This document shows positions 1-9,269 of a stretch of 64,000 nucleotides of DNA, one piece after another. Under the pieces are notes generated by a model. That model ran no database searches. It was not told the DNA's origin and worked only from the letters and a program-made list of their open reading frames with translations. Every line of letters starts with the position of its first letter. Positions within the stretch are counted from its first letter, which is position 1. Source of the stretch: an uncultured Prevotella sp. (GTDB lineage Bacteria; Bacteroidota; Bacteroidia; Bacteroidales; Bacteroidaceae); the NCBI GenBank assembly GCA_900545525.1, contig UQZX01000010.1, positions 30,722 through 94,721 of the forward strand, given 5' to 3'. A program made the position numbers and the translations under genes.

Positions 1-387
1 TTCGTCCGTTCCGTTTATAATGGCTGTGATAACTTCACCCGGAACTAACATTTTGTTTCGTCCGATTGTACTTGATACAAGTATATTGTCAACGGCACCG
101 ACACACAGAAGGTCGTCTGTGTTCATTACGATAGCATCTTGGGCAATGCCTTTCCATATATCCAGATTTCCCGTTTCTTTCCAGTACATGTAGGCAAGGC
201 TCGATTTTGTTCCAGCACCGTCGGCATGCATGATGTTGCAATAGTCGGGATCTCCGCCTAATATGTCTGGTATAATCTTGCAGAAAGCCTGTGGAAATAT
301 ACCTTTGTCTATATTTTTAATGGCATTGTGTACGTCTTCCTTTGCAGCAGAGACACCACGTAACATATAACGATTTGATGTATTCAT
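1..387 (-). CDS. purM: Phosphoribosylformylglycinamidine cyclo-ligase (AIR synthetase), N-terminal part, cut by window edge
   Basis: The frame is open from an ATG at 385-387 to the window edge and gives the first 129 residues. It makes aminoimidazole ribotide from formylglycinamidine ribotide with ATP, the fifth step of purine synthesis in the cytoplasm. The segments HADGAGTKSS and VMNTDDLLCVGA are typical of the PurM N-terminal ATP-binding half; the C-terminal half lies outside the window. It is the last visible gene of a minus-strand run phoH-purC-ubiE-aroE-purM, 38 bp after the aroE stop. Together with purC it puts two purine genes in one unit. Identification is by recalled family similarity; the Bacteroidetes PurM is divergent, so a related AIR-synthase-like protein is the only alternative. 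Confidence 0.85.
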   Translation of the reverse strand, partial: MNTSNRYMLRGVSAAKEDVHNAIKNIDKGIFPQAFCKIIPDILGGDPDYCNIMHADGAGTKSSLAYMYWKETGNLDIWKGIAQDAIVMNTDDLLCVGAVDNILVSSTIGRNKMLVPGEVITAIINGTDE

Positions 388-425
388 GTTTATGTGAGTT
401 TTGTTTTATCCGTGTTATGGGGTAT

Positions 426-1172
426 TTATTCCTGTCCGTTCCAAAAATCCCAACTGGCAAATGCCTGAAGCAACAGCATCTCCAGACCGTTCTTTACCGT
501 TGCACCTTGTTTTTCTCCCTTTTGCATGAACAAGGTCTGATCCGGATTGTAAATAAGATCGTATAGGATATTATCCTCATTCATTGCCTCATACGGAAGC
601 TGCGGACATTCGTCTATGTGCGGGAACATTCCGCATGGCGTGCAGTTTATTATGACATTATATTCATTTACGATGTCCGGTGTTATTTTGTTATATTGTA
701 TAGTTCCCGGACGTTCATATCGGCTTACAAAGACTGTCTCAAGCCCCAATGAGCGCAGACCGTAGTCTACTGCCTTCGAAGCTCCTCCGGTACCAAGTAT
801 CAGAGCTTTTTTGTGATGCTCTTTCAACATCGGTTCTATGCTTTTGGTAAAGCCTATGACGTCGCTGTTATAGCCTTTCAGCAGCGTTTCGTTTCCGTTC
901 TGTTCGACACGTATCACGTTTACGGCACCGATAGCCCTCGCTTCCGGACTAACCGAGTCCAGATAACTTATCACTTTCTGCTTGTAGGGAATAGTTACGT
1001 TCAGTCCTTTCAGCTCCGGATTTGATGCGATTATTTCCGGTAAAGTTTCAATTGCAGGTATTTCAAAGTTTATATATTGAGCGTCAATCTTTTCACTGTT
1101 GAACTTCTCGTTGAAGAAGCTCTTTGAGAAAGAGTGCTCAAGAGGGAAACCGATAAGTCCGTATTTATCCAT
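426..1172 (-). CDS. aroE: Shikimate dehydrogenase
   Basis: This 248-residue protein reduces 3-dehydroshikimate to shikimate with NADPH, the fourth step to chorismate. The N-terminal substrate domain begins GLIGFPLEHSFSK, where the SxS-type shikimate contact is present, and carries NVTIPYK with the catalytic lysine. The NADP domain starts at the glycine-rich LGTGGASKAV near residue 126. Length is slightly short of the 270 residues usual for the family but the ends look complete. It starts 6 bp after the ubiE stop, so the two are almost certainly co-transcribed. AroB of the same pathway is encoded at 30.6 kb. The chorismate made feeds both aromatic amino acids and the menaquinone genes of this window. 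Confidence 0.93.
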   Translation of the reverse strand: MDKYGLIGFPLEHSFSKSFFNEKFNSEKIDAQYINFEIPAIETLPEIIASNPELKGLNVTIPYKQKVISYLDSVSPEARAIGAVNVIRVEQNGNETLLKGYNSDVIGFTKSIEPMLKEHHKKALILGTGGASKAVDYGLRSLGLETVFVSRYERPGTIQYNKITPDIVNEYNVIINCTPCGMFPHIDECPQLPYEAMNEDNILYDLIYNPDQTLFMQKGEKQGATVKNGLEMLLLQAFASWDFWNGQE

Positions 1173-1178
1173 ATTCTT

Positions 1179-1913
1179 TTATTTAGTTGCAATATAACAT
1201 GTACATATTCCACATGTCAGGCGTTTGAATGTGACATGCGAAAATCCCGCTTTTTCCAATATGCCGACCATTTTCTCGCCTTGGGGAAATGCCTCGATGG
1301 TTTCTGTAAGGTATTTGTATGCCGATGTGTCTTTTGATATCAGCTTCCCGTATGCAGGCAATATGGTGTGAGAGTAAATCTTGAAAAGTTGCTTCATCGG
1401 GAACTTTACAGGACGGGTCAGTTCGACAATGCCGAGACATCCGCCCTTTTTCAGTACCCTGCACATTTCTTTCAGACCGTTGTCCAGGTCCTGAAAGTTT
1501 CTGATACCGAATGCCACGGTTATGGCATCGAAGCTGTTTTCGTCAAACGACAGCCGCATGCAGTCTTCTTTTTTGAAAGATATTATATTGTCAAGTCCGG
1601 CTTCTTCAACCTTTTTCTTTCCAATATTCATCATTCCTTCCGATATATCCACACCAGTCACATGTTCAGGGTGCAGCATGTGTGCGGACAATATGGCAAA
1701 GTCTCCCGTACCTGTGGCTATATCCAATATAGACTTTGGCATGAATGGCTTCAGCTGTCTTATTGCATAATTTCTCCACCCTCTGTCTATTCCCCACGAC
1801 AATCTGTGGTTCAGAGTGTCGTATGAGTGGGCGATAGAGTCAAACATCCTTTCTACCTGTTTTCCTTTTTCCTGCCCGTTCTTGTATGGAGTGATGCCTT
1901 CTTGCCTGTACAT
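1179..1913 (-). CDS. ubiE: Demethylmenaquinone methyltransferase (UbiE/MenG family)
   Basis: A 244-residue class I SAM-dependent methyltransferase that performs the last step of menaquinone synthesis, C-methylation of demethylmenaquinone. Visible features are the family N-terminus with [21 protein letters not shown] near residue 23, the SAM motif [12 protein letters not shown] near residue 64, and the family signature [17 protein letters not shown] near residue 134. In an organism with a men operon (24.4-30.6 kb here) and no sign of ubiquinone genes the substrate is most likely demethylmenaquinone, so MenG is the better functional name. It lies 73 bp after purC, with a hairpin in the gap, and 6 bp before aroE. 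Confidence 0.93.
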   Translation of the reverse strand: MYRQEGITPYKNGQEKGKQVERMFDSIAHSYDTLNHRLSWGIDRGWRNYAIRQLKPFMPKSILDIATGTGDFAILSAHMLHPEHVTGVDISEGMMNIGKKKVEEAGLDNIISFKKEDCMRLSFDENSFDAITVAFGIRNFQDLDNGLKEMCRVLKKGGCLGIVELTRPVKFPMKQLFKIYSHTILPAYGKLISKDTSAYKYLTETIEAFPQGEKMVGILEKAGFSHVTFKRLTCGICTCYIATK

Positions 1914-1945
1914 CTTGGATGCCGTTGTATATTATATATATAATA

Positions 1946-1979
1946 AGGTGTGATATTATGATGACTGCAGATCACACCT
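1946..1979 (-). terminator. Hairpin between purC and ubiE
   Basis: AGGTGTGAT (1946-1954) pairs with ATCACACCT (1971-1979), a perfect 9-bp stem with a 16-nt loop. Read on the minus strand it is followed by an AT-rich run but not by a clean T tract. It may be a weak terminator or processing site that lowers ubiE-aroE-purM expression relative to phoH-purC. The function is inferred from position only. Confidence 0.4.
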
Positions 1980-1986
1980 GTTTCGT

Positions 1987-2934
1987 TTATCTGCTCTTCA
2001 GATATTCGCTCACATTCTTCTCTATGCGTGCCGCAATATCATCCGTTGTGCCAGCCTTGTCAAATTTCTCTCCTGTTATATGCTCGTATAGCTCTATGTA
2101 TCTTTCGCTTACGCTTTCTGCATATTCATCGGTTATTTCAGGCATTTGCTGTCCCGGCTCGTTCATGAAGTCGTGTTCAATGAGCCATTGGCGTACAAAC
2201 TCCTTTGACAACTGTCGCTGCGGCTCACCGTTTTTCAGTTTTTCCTCATATTTATCCGCATAGAAATAACGGCTGCTGTCGGGTGTATGGATTTCATCAA
2301 TCAGATAAACCTTGCCGTCACGCTTGCCAAATTCATATTTGGTATCAACAAGTATAAGTCCTTGTCTTGCTGCAATTTCCTGTCCTCTGTTGAATATCTT
2401 GCGTGTATAGTCCTCCATTATCTCATAGTCCTCCTTGCTTACAATTCCCTGCGCAATGATTTCTTCTTTGGAGATGTTCATGTCATGACCTTCATCAGCC
2501 TTTGTCGTAGGTGTGATGATAGGTTCAGGGAAGCGCTGGTTCTCTTTCATTCCCTCTGGAAGCTTTACTCCACAAATCTCACGGCATCCTTTCTGGTATT
2601 CACGCCATGCCGAACCTGTGAGTATCGAGCGTATTATCATCTCAACCCTGAAGCCCTCGCATTTCAGACCAACGGTAACCATGGGGTCGGGCGTAGCCAA
2701 TTTCCAATTAGGGCAGATGTCGCTGACGCTGTCGAGAAACTTTGCGGCAATCTGGTTAAGCACTTGCCCTTTGAAAGGTATGCCTTTGGGCAGGATAACG
2801 TCAAATGCGGATATCCTGTCTGTTGCCACCATTACGATAAGGTCGTCGTCAATGTTGTATACATCACGCACCTTGCCATGATAAACACTCTTTTGTCCAT
2901 CAAAATGGAAATCAGTCCTTGTTAATGCTTTCAT
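1987..2934 (-). CDS. purC: Phosphoribosylaminoimidazole-succinocarboxamide synthase (SAICAR synthetase)
   Basis: The enzyme joins aspartate to carboxyaminoimidazole ribotide with ATP in purine synthesis. I start it at the ATG at 2932-2934 ([11 protein letters not shown]), giving 315 residues; an upstream start at 2973 would add 13 residues that lie inside phoH and resemble nothing. Family segments visible are [12 protein letters not shown] near the N-terminus, [24 protein letters not shown], and LVDTKYEFG with [11 protein letters not shown]. The length is that of the longer SAICAR synthetase type rather than the 240-residue E. coli type. The start overlaps the end of phoH by 22 nt, which suggests translational coupling. 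Confidence 0.95.
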   Translation of the reverse strand: MKALTRTDFHFDGQKSVYHGKVRDVYNIDDDLIVMVATDRISAFDVILPKGIPFKGQVLNQIAAKFLDSVSDICPNWKLATPDPMVTVGLKCEGFRVEMIIRSILTGSAWREYQKGCREICGVKLPEGMKENQRFPEPIITPTTKADEGHDMNISKEEIIAQGIVSKEDYEIMEDYTRKIFNRGQEIAARQGLILVDTKYEFGKRDGKVYLIDEIHTPDSSRYFYADKYEEKLKNGEPQRQLSKEFVRQWLIEHDFMNEPGQQMPEITDEYAESVSERYIELYEHITGEKFDKAGTTDDIAARIEKNVSEYLKSR

Positions 2935-3889
2935 TGTTGTTATGTTGTTTGTTTTCCTTGTCAGCTTTGTCAAATGCCCTTACGATGTTTGTAACAAGCT
3001 TGTGCCGCACAATATCCTTTGAGTCCATAGACACAAATGATATGCCTTCCACTCCTTTCAGTACCCTCAGTGCCTCTCTCAGACCGCTTTGTGTGCCGCG
3101 GGGCAGGTCAACCTGGGTCAAGTCCCCTGTTATAATCATCTTTGTGTTCCAGCCCATGCGCGTCAGAAACATGCGTATCTGTGCCGGAGTGGTGTTCTGC
3201 GCCTCATCGAGAATGACGACGGCATCGCTCAATGTCCTTCCTCTCATGAATGCGAGCGGGGCTATCTGTATGATATGCTTCTCCATCATATCCTGTAGCT
3301 TTACTGCCGGTATCATGTCTTCAAGTGCATCGTACAGCGGTTGCAGGTACGGGTCGATTTTTTCCTTCATGTCTCCGGGCAGGAAGCCGAGCTTTTCACC
3401 TGCTTCCACTGCGGGGCGGCTAAGTATGATTTTCTTTGCCTGTTTCTCTTTCAGTGCCTTTACGGCAAGTGCAATGCTGAGATACGTCTTGCCTGTGCCT
3501 GCCGGTCCCGTTGCGAATATCATGTCTGTCCGGTCATACGCATCGACAAGTTCCTGCTGATTTGCGCTCCGGCTTTTTATGGGCTTGCCTGATATGTTGT
3601 AGACGATGACTCCCTTTACAGAATCTTCTTTCGTTTTACGTCCTTTGGCTATGTCCAGTATATTTTCTTCGTTGATAGAGTTATACATCAGTACATGTCT
3701 GCGCATGTTTTCTACCGTTTCCTCAAACACAGCCATTTGCTCCTCATCTCCCAGCACACGTATCACATTATCCCTTGCAACAATTCTAAGTTTCGGAAAC
3801 AGGGCTTTCAGCATTTGGAGGTGAGTGTTGTTTATCCCATAAAACAATACGGGATCTATATCTTCAAGTACTATATGCTTTTCTATCAA
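2912..3889 (-). CDS. phoH: PhoH family ATPase
   Basis: A 325-residue cytoplasmic P-loop protein of the PhoH family. The Walker A motif GPAGTGKT is at residues 128-135, and [14 protein letters not shown] near residue 220 matches the Walker B region. The N-terminal 100 residues form the KH-like RNA-binding part usual in full-length PhoH proteins. PhoH proteins are linked to RNA metabolism and act as helicase-like or RNase-associated ATPases, but their precise role is not settled. It is first in a minus-strand operon, with a Bacteroidetes promoter box directly upstream at 3917-3924, and overlaps purC by 22 nt. Confidence 0.93.
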   Translation of the reverse strand: MIEKHIVLEDIDPVLFYGINNTHLQMLKALFPKLRIVARDNVIRVLGDEEQMAVFEETVENMRRHVLMYNSINEENILDIAKGRKTKEDSVKGVIVYNISGKPIKSRSANQQELVDAYDRTDMIFATGPAGTGKTYLSIALAVKALKEKQAKKIILSRPAVEAGEKLGFLPGDMKEKIDPYLQPLYDALEDMIPAVKLQDMMEKHIIQIAPLAFMRGRTLSDAVVILDEAQNTTPAQIRMFLTRMGWNTKMIITGDLTQVDLPRGTQSGLREALRVLKGVEGISFVSMDSKDIVRHKLVTNIVRAFDKADKENKQHNNNESINKD

Positions 3890-3916
3890 CGCCTTTATCC
3901 TTTAAATAATTTCGTG

Positions 3917-3924
3917 CAAAATTA
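3917..3924 (-). promoter_or_regulatory. Promoter -7 box for phoH operon
   Basis: The minus strand reads TAATTTTG, matching the Bacteroidetes -7 consensus TAnnTTTG, 28 bp upstream of the phoH start. No clear -33 TTTG is seen. Confidence 0.6.
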
Positions 3925-3956
3925 CAAAAAGCTTTCGATATTACATTACTTTTGTC

Positions 3957-3964
3957 TATCTTTG
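3957..3964 (+). promoter_or_regulatory. Promoter -7 box for the DUF5715 gene
   Basis: TATCTTTG matches TAnnTTTG and lies 23 bp upstream of the chosen start at 3988. It favours that ATG over an upstream in-frame start at 3952, which would lie inside the promoter. Confidence 0.6.
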
Positions 3965-3987
3965 TGCATCAAAACGATTTTTTTTGG

Positions 3988-4776
3988 ATGAAAGTTACTA
4001 AAAACAGATATCTGGCAGGATTTGGTTCAATTGTGATAGTCCTTGCCTTGGTGCGTTGTGTTTTTCCGTCTGTGGCAGAGGACAGGGCTGCTCTTGTTTC
4101 GTCAGTGGTCGGCGGCAGTGATACCGTAGTTGCCGTTAAAGAGCCTTTTGCTGCTTCTCTTCCTGTTCCCGAGTCCCGTTTTTTCGATAAGGACGGTAAT
4201 ATCGTCAAGCACCGTATCATGAGTGTCCCCAAATATTCCGATGCTTTTCCCGACAGCAATAACGTGCAGCTCGAATGTGCCACCAGGCATGGAGTGTCTC
4301 CTGTGGACAACCGTGCGGATGCCGAACATCGTAAAAGCGAACTGGTTTACATTGATTCCAATCCGTTTTATCATGTAGATCCCCTCAGACAGAGCATCCC
4401 TTATCTTGTGCCGAGGGCTGCCGTCCTGCTCAATGACATAGGCAGGGCATACTTCGACAGTCTTCAGATTAAGGGCGTTCCTCTGCATAAGGTTATAGTG
4501 ACGAGTGTTTTGCGTACCCGTGAGGACATTAGGAAACTTCGTAATTATAACGGCAACGCCACCGAAAACTCATGTCATCTGTATGGTACGACGTTCGATA
4601 TATGCTATAACCGTTATATCACGGTGCAGGAACCGGGCGGTCCCGAAAGGCGTGCGGTGCGTAACGACACTCTCAAGTGGATACTTAGTGAGGTGTTACG
4701 CGACATGAGACAGCAAAAACGCTGCTATGTAAAGTATGAAGTCAAGCAGGGATGTTTCCATATAACGGTGAGATGA
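3988..4776 (+). CDS. DUF5715 family exported protein with M15-peptidase-like metal motif
   Basis: A 262-residue protein starting MKVTKNRYL, with an N-terminal hydrophobic segment (about residues 10-30) that acts as a signal anchor or signal peptide. I recognise it as DUF5715, a Bacteroidetes family without assigned function. The segment SCHLYGTTFD (residues 195-204) fits the SxHxxGxAxD zinc motif of M15 peptidoglycan carboxypeptidases, and EVKQGCFHI near residues 251-259 fits the later glutamate-to-histidine element. This suggests a periplasmic cell-wall peptidase or amidase; that is inference from motif shape, not demonstrated. It is alone in its unit and convergent with tamB, 34 bp away. 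An upstream in-frame start at 3952 was rejected because it overlaps the promoter box. Confidence 0.75.
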   Translation: MKVTKNRYLAGFGSIVIVLALVRCVFPSVAEDRAALVSSVVGGSDTVVAVKEPFAASLPVPESRFFDKDGNIVKHRIMSVPKYSDAFPDSNNVQLECATRHGVSPVDNRADAEHRKSELVYIDSNPFYHVDPLRQSIPYLVPRAAVLLNDIGRAYFDSLQIKGVPLHKVIVTSVLRTREDIRKLRNYNGNATENSCHLYGTTFDICYNRYITVQEPGGPERRAVRNDTLKWILSEVLRDMRQQKRCYVKYEVKQGCFHITVR

Positions 4777-4783
4777 TATTATA

Positions 4784-4800
4784 GTATGTGTATCACATAC
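4784..4800. terminator. Small hairpin between convergent genes
   Basis: GTATGTG (4784-4790) pairs with CACATAC (4794-4800), loop of 3. It lies between the stop codons of the DUF5715 gene and tamB, but no strong T tract follows on either strand, so termination is a weak inference. Confidence 0.3.
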
Positions 4801-4810
4801 GTGGCATGTC

Positions 4811-7800
4811 TTATCTTTTTCTTATCTTAAACAGCTCTTTCCAAGACCCGAAGTCTTTCTTCATTATTATGCCAATACCCTGCGTGTTGAGCGACGACTT
4901 AGTAAAATACCGGTCGTTGGTCTGGTTGTATACCTTGATTGCAAGGTTTCCGTTGGGGTAGAGCAGATACCGTATGTCAAAGTCACCTATAAACGATGTG
5001 GTGGCATTGGCATTGTCGCGGTATCCGAATTGTCCGTTTATGATAAGGCGGTTGTTCAGGAGGCGTCCTGTCAGCAGTCCTTCATATTCGGCGTTGTTAA
5101 ATCCCTCGTTGCCTGTGCTTATATTTGCCCCGAAGTTCCAGTTCCCGGTATTGACAAAACTGCTTAGCAAACTGTTTATCTGCTGGCTTATGGTGCCGCT
5201 CAGGAGGCTTTGCATCGCAAGGCTGGTCTGGCTCGGTTGCGTATCGTCCTCACCTGCGTTGTTGGTGTTTTGCGTATAGAAGCGTCCGATGCCCAACAAA
5301 TATATCACCTGCTGGTTCATTTCCTCTTCGCTGTTTATCAGCGAGCGCACCATTTGCTTTGCGTCGCTGTTGACTGTAGGCAGGTCTATGTCAAAATCCA
5401 CGTGCGGTGCCTGCGGCGTTCCGCCTATGTTCATTATGCAGTCCACGCGTATGTTGTTTCCGGAAAAGCTCTTTCCGATTTGCAAGTCTGACAACGACAC
5501 ACCGTTAATGGTGTATACAGCCTTTAAATTCAGTGCGGCATGATACGGATCGCCGCCGAATACGATGCTGCTGCCCGGCTGGAATATAAAGTCTTTCTTT
5601 ATTATATTCTGCATCGTCAGCTTGTATATGCCGTTGTTTATGTTGTAGTTGCCGAACATGTTGAAAGCCCCCTTGTTGTAGTATGAGGCATGTATGCTGC
5701 CGGAACCGTTCAGGGCGATGTGGTCTCCGCTTACCTGGTCCATCAACACCCTCAGGGTGAAATCATCCGTTGTGTTGAAAAGGAAGTTTATGTACATGTC
5801 CGACGTGTATTCAATCTCCTCTCTTTCCGTTTTGTCCATGTCTTTCTGACCTTCCGCAGCCAAAGTGTCCGTGCCGTTTGTGGCAGACCTGTCGTTCCAT
5901 GTTATGAAATGGCGGTTTGTTATGGCATCGGGACTTGCCGCATTATATTCTATGAACGATCCCTTTTCGGGCGTCAGGTTCACGTCCATGCTTGTCTTTC
6001 CGTGCCCGCCTTTTATCCGGCATTGCCCCGTACCGAACACAGTGCCGTAGAATGTGCTGTTGTTATATGTCCTGAAGTCATAGCACAAAAGGTTTTTTGC
6101 ATCGATGTTCAGGTCGTATGTGAGCCTTGTAAGGTTCTTGTGCCTTAGGTTTCCCGTGACAATACCGATGTTTCCGTTGCGGTCCCTTATCGTATCGGCA
6201 TTAAATACAATATTGTCCGGCATGAGCCTTATCGTGTCGTTTTCAAGCCTGTATGTCGTGTTCAGCGGAGTTATGTCAACCTTTCCGTCGGCAACAAGCG
6301 TTCCTGTAAGGTTTATTTCGCTAAGGTCTCCATACAGCCTTACCTTTCCGTTGGCATGTGCGGAGACGTTGTCCATGAAACTTCCGCAGAAGCTTTCGAG
6401 GAATTCGATGTTTGTGTTGTGAGCAGCCATGCCGAGGTCTATATAGTTCCTTTCCGGTGATACATATCCCTTGATGACGGTATATGCACTCTCCGTCTCC
6501 GTCGCCCTTGCGTCTATGTCTATCTGTTTGTCAGCCTTGTTCCATGTCACGCCGGCGTGCAGTGTTCCCATTCTGCCGTTCTGAAACCTGAAGTTGCCGA
6601 CTGTAAGGCGTGCTTCGGCATCAGGATTTCCGAATGCCGACCTCACACAGGCACGCCCCGAGGCAAGTCCGCTGAACTCTACGGAGTGGAAATTAACGAG
6701 ATTAAGTATGTAGCTCACGTCCACTTCCCTCAAGTCAAGCACCACGGAGTCTGCCGCATTTTCCGTTGCAAGCCCGTTTATCCTTATGTGCTGGTTGTTG
6801 TGTTCTATGGCAAAATTGTCAAAGATGATGCGATTCTTGCTGTACACTACATCAGACGGCAGTACGTTCCATGCCGTGTCGTTGATCATGATGTGCGACG
6901 GACGCACGTGTATATGTGCCGCCGGGTTGCCGCCTTCAGTCCTGAAGAACTCGGTCTCGGCATTTATCACACCCGTTACCGGACGCTTCTGGTTCAGCTG
7001 TATGCCTGCCGACGTGCTCAGTTTGTTGTCTGCTGCCGCGGCAGTTACGTTCATTGCCATATCCTTTCCGTTGTCCATCACTTTCTTTATGCTTGCATTT
7101 GCCGACAGCGTGTCGCCGGATGTGCTTATGTCAAGACTGAAGTCCTTGAACATCCTGCCGTCATAGAGAAAGCGTCCGGCACGGCTTCTGATGTTGATGC
7201 TCTTGTCACTGTCGTCCATATCGGCACTGATACTGACAGGCGACTGTATTTCCAACGGCACCCCGAACACTGCATCAAGAAGTCTTGTGTCGGTTATGTC
7301 AGCCCTCAGGCTGAAGTTGTTTCCCGACGTACCTTTCATCTGCGGCAGGTCGGGCAGTGTCGGCAACTTGTCGCCAATTATGTTTGTGAGGCTTTGTGCC
7401 AGTTCCGTATACCTCACCTTTCCGTCTATGTCGATGCTTCCGAAGTCGCTGCGCATGTGCATAGCGTTCTCTTCCGCCGTGATGTCAAGCCTTTCCATGC
7501 GGTATATGCTGCCGTTTCCCGCCATGAGGAAGCCGGACAGTGAAAGCTTTCCCGTAATGTCGTCTATGCCGGTGCCGTAAGTCTGTGCCGATATGTCTGT
7601 ACAGAAGCGTGCGTCGTGCCACCTCTCCGTAATGTTTAGTGCCGCTGGCGACAGGTTCCTTATTGTGGCAGTGATGTCTGCCGGGTGCCTCTTGTCTTTT
7701 ATGTCTATGCTCCCCTGTATGTCCACGGTGCCGTTTACATCGTTCATTGCAATTCTTCCTTCCACCATGCCTTTGCCGTATTTGCCGTCAAGCGTGATGT

Positions 7801-9199
7801 TGCCGTAGCGGTATCTGTTGTAGTCCAGTGCCGATATGGTGCCCGTTGCCCCGACTGTCTCAATGCCGTTGCCCGTAGTTCCGCTTATTGCCATGTCGGC
7901 AGACAGCTTTCCGAAGCTGCCGTCTTCAAGTATACGCTCAAGATTTATGTCCTCGGCAATTACTTTCGCATGGAATTTCCTTTCGTCAATGCCTGCTTCA
8001 AAACTTGCGTTTCCGGCATCCGTTCCAACCGTTCCTGCTGCCGACAGTTGTCTATCCTTACCCTTTATGAAGCCTTTGAAGCATATCCTGCCGAGTTTCT
8101 CTGCAATGCCGGCTGCACCGTTCCCTGTATTTCCGTTGCCAGCCAGTGCTTTTATAGTTCCACCGTCTATCCTCATGTCGGAAATATCGGCACGGAACGA
8201 TTTTCTTCCTTTACTGGAATAATCTATAAAGCCCGATGCCGACAAAGCCGTGTTGCCGTCTGCTGAGCGCAAACCCAGACGGGAGACGTTCAGATGCCTG
8301 CCGGTTCCGGAGAACGAGGCATCGAGGTACACTTTCTGTATGAATGCTTTGGCTTGCGGAATAAAACAGGTTAAATCACAGGGAGTTACAAAAGAACGTT
8401 CGATACTTCCTGAAAAGCGTGCGGAAGCGAGTTCGGGACTGTTTCCTGTGTATTTGTACGTCGCTCCGACAGAATCTATATCGACACTGCTTTGAGGCAG
8501 TTTTATGTTCAGGTCTTTAACATAAGCGTGATGTTTGTCGGCATGAGCTGCGAATGATACATTCCTTACGTCAAGTCCTGACGCTTCCTTAAACGACAGT
8601 TTCTTTAGCGTAATGTTTATGTTGTCATCCGTTATCACCGGCAATATTACATGTGCACTTATATCCTTTATATCTATATGTGCCGCATTAAACCGCTGCG
8701 GTGTCTTCGGAATGTCGTATCTGTCGTATTTTATGGCGGCATGTCTTATGACAAGCGAGTTGATGCGCAGGTTCAAAGCCTTCTTCGGGCTGTTGTCTTT
8801 TGAGCTTAGCGAGTCTATTACAAATTGGTAGTTTGCCGCCGTCACTGAGTCTTTCTTGTAGAAAATGCCCCTAAGACCGAACAGTTGGGCTGATGAAACC
8901 GATATTTTTCCACGTGTAAGCGGATAATAGTCAATGTTTGCCGACATCCGGCTTGCGCGTATCATCGCCTTGTCTGCCTTGTCGTATATTGTCACATCAT
9001 CTATTATCAGGCGGTTGAGGAAGCCGAGATCGACCCTTCCCACCGTAACCTTTGTTCCCAAAGCATTGCAGAGGGCAGAGGCAACCTCCGTCCCGATAAA
9101 GTTTTGTATGCACGGTATATGTAGTAACACCATTAACAGGGTATAGGCAACGAACAATGTCCACACCGCACCCGTAACAGTGCGCTTGATTATCTTCAA
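4811..9199 (-). CDS. tamB: Translocation and assembly module protein TamB
   Basis: A 1462-residue protein with a single N-terminal membrane segment (about residues 8-28) followed by a very long repetitive beta-rich region and the C-terminal TamB domain (DUF490), recognisable from segments such as GTPQAPHVDFDIDLP and the end FGSWKELFKIRKR. TamB-type proteins span the periplasm from inner to outer membrane, help outer-membrane protein assembly with a BamA-family partner, and are thought to be a lipid conduit like AsmA/VPS13 proteins. The length fits Bacteroidetes TamB. No tamA neighbour is present. A good promoter lies at 9239-9269. The start is the ATG just before the membrane segment. Confidence 0.9.
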   Translation of the reverse strand: MKIIKRTVTGAVWTLFVAYTLLMVLLHIPCIQNFIGTEVASALCNALGTKVTVGRVDLGFLNRLIIDDVTIYDKADKAMIRASRMSANIDYYPLTRGKISVSSAQLFGLRGIFYKKDSVTAANYQFVIDSLSSKDNSPKKALNLRINSLVIRHAAIKYDRYDIPKTPQRFNAAHIDIKDISAHVILPVITDDNINITLKKLSFKEASGLDVRNVSFAAHADKHHAYVKDLNIKLPQSSVDIDSVGATYKYTGNSPELASARFSGSIERSFVTPCDLTCFIPQAKAFIQKVYLDASFSGTGRHLNVSRLGLRSADGNTALSASGFIDYSSKGRKSFRADISDMRIDGGTIKALAGNGNTGNGAAGIAEKLGRICFKGFIKGKDRQLSAAGTVGTDAGNASFEAGIDERKFHAKVIAEDINLERILEDGSFGKLSADMAISGTTGNGIETVGATGTISALDYNRYRYGNITLDGKYGKGMVEGRIAMNDVNGTVDIQGSIDIKDKRHPADITATIRNLSPAALNITERWHDARFCTDISAQTYGTGIDDITGKLSLSGFLMAGNGSIYRMERLDITAEENAMHMRSDFGSIDIDGKVRYTELAQSLTNIIGDKLPTLPDLPQMKGTSGNNFSLRADITDTRLLDAVFGVPLEIQSPVSISADMDDSDKSINIRSRAGRFLYDGRMFKDFSLDISTSGDTLSANASIKKVMDNGKDMAMNVTAAAADNKLSTSAGIQLNQKRPVTGVINAETEFFRTEGGNPAAHIHVRPSHIMINDTAWNVLPSDVVYSKNRIIFDNFAIEHNNQHIRINGLATENAADSVVLDLREVDVSYILNLVNFHSVEFSGLASGRACVRSAFGNPDAEARLTVGNFRFQNGRMGTLHAGVTWNKADKQIDIDARATETESAYTVIKGYVSPERNYIDLGMAAHNTNIEFLESFCGSFMDNVSAHANGKVRLYGDLSEINLTGTLVADGKVDITPLNTTYRLENDTIRLMPDNIVFNADTIRDRNGNIGIVTGNLRHKNLTRLTYDLNIDAKNLLCYDFRTYNNSTFYGTVFGTGQCRIKGGHGKTSMDVNLTPEKGSFIEYNAASPDAITNRHFITWNDRSATNGTDTLAAEGQKDMDKTEREEIEYTSDMYINFLFNTTDDFTLRVLMDQVSGDHIALNGSGSIHASYYNKGAFNMFGNYNINNGIYKLTMQNIIKKDFIFQPGSSIVFGGDPYHAALNLKAVYTINGVSLSDLQIGKSFSGNNIRVDCIMNIGGTPQAPHVDFDIDLPTVNSDAKQMVRSLINSEEEMNQQVIYLLGIGRFYTQNTNNAGEDDTQPSQTSLAMQSLLSGTISQQINSLLSSFVNTGNWNFGANISTGNEGFNNAEYEGLLTGRLLNNRLIINGQFGYRDNANATTSFIGDFDIRYLLYPNGNLAIKVYNQTNDRYFTKSSLNTQGIGIIMKKDFGSWKELFKIRKR

Positions 9200-9238
9200 T
9201 GTTAAGACTGTAAAAATAAGTGTTTCCTGTTTCTTTTA

Positions 9239-9269
9239 CAAAGGTACAACATTTTTTCTTCTTACCAAA
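9239..9269 (-). promoter_or_regulatory. Promoter for tamB
   Basis: The minus strand carries TTTG (9266-9269), 19 bp, then TACCTTTG (9239-9246), an excellent match to the Bacteroidetes -33/-7 promoter. It lies 40 bp upstream of the tamB ATG. Confidence 0.7.

Noticed and set aside
6557..7543. A 328-residue frame opposite tamB
   Set aside because: Antisense shadow with Cys/His/Arg-rich composition and no family resemblance.
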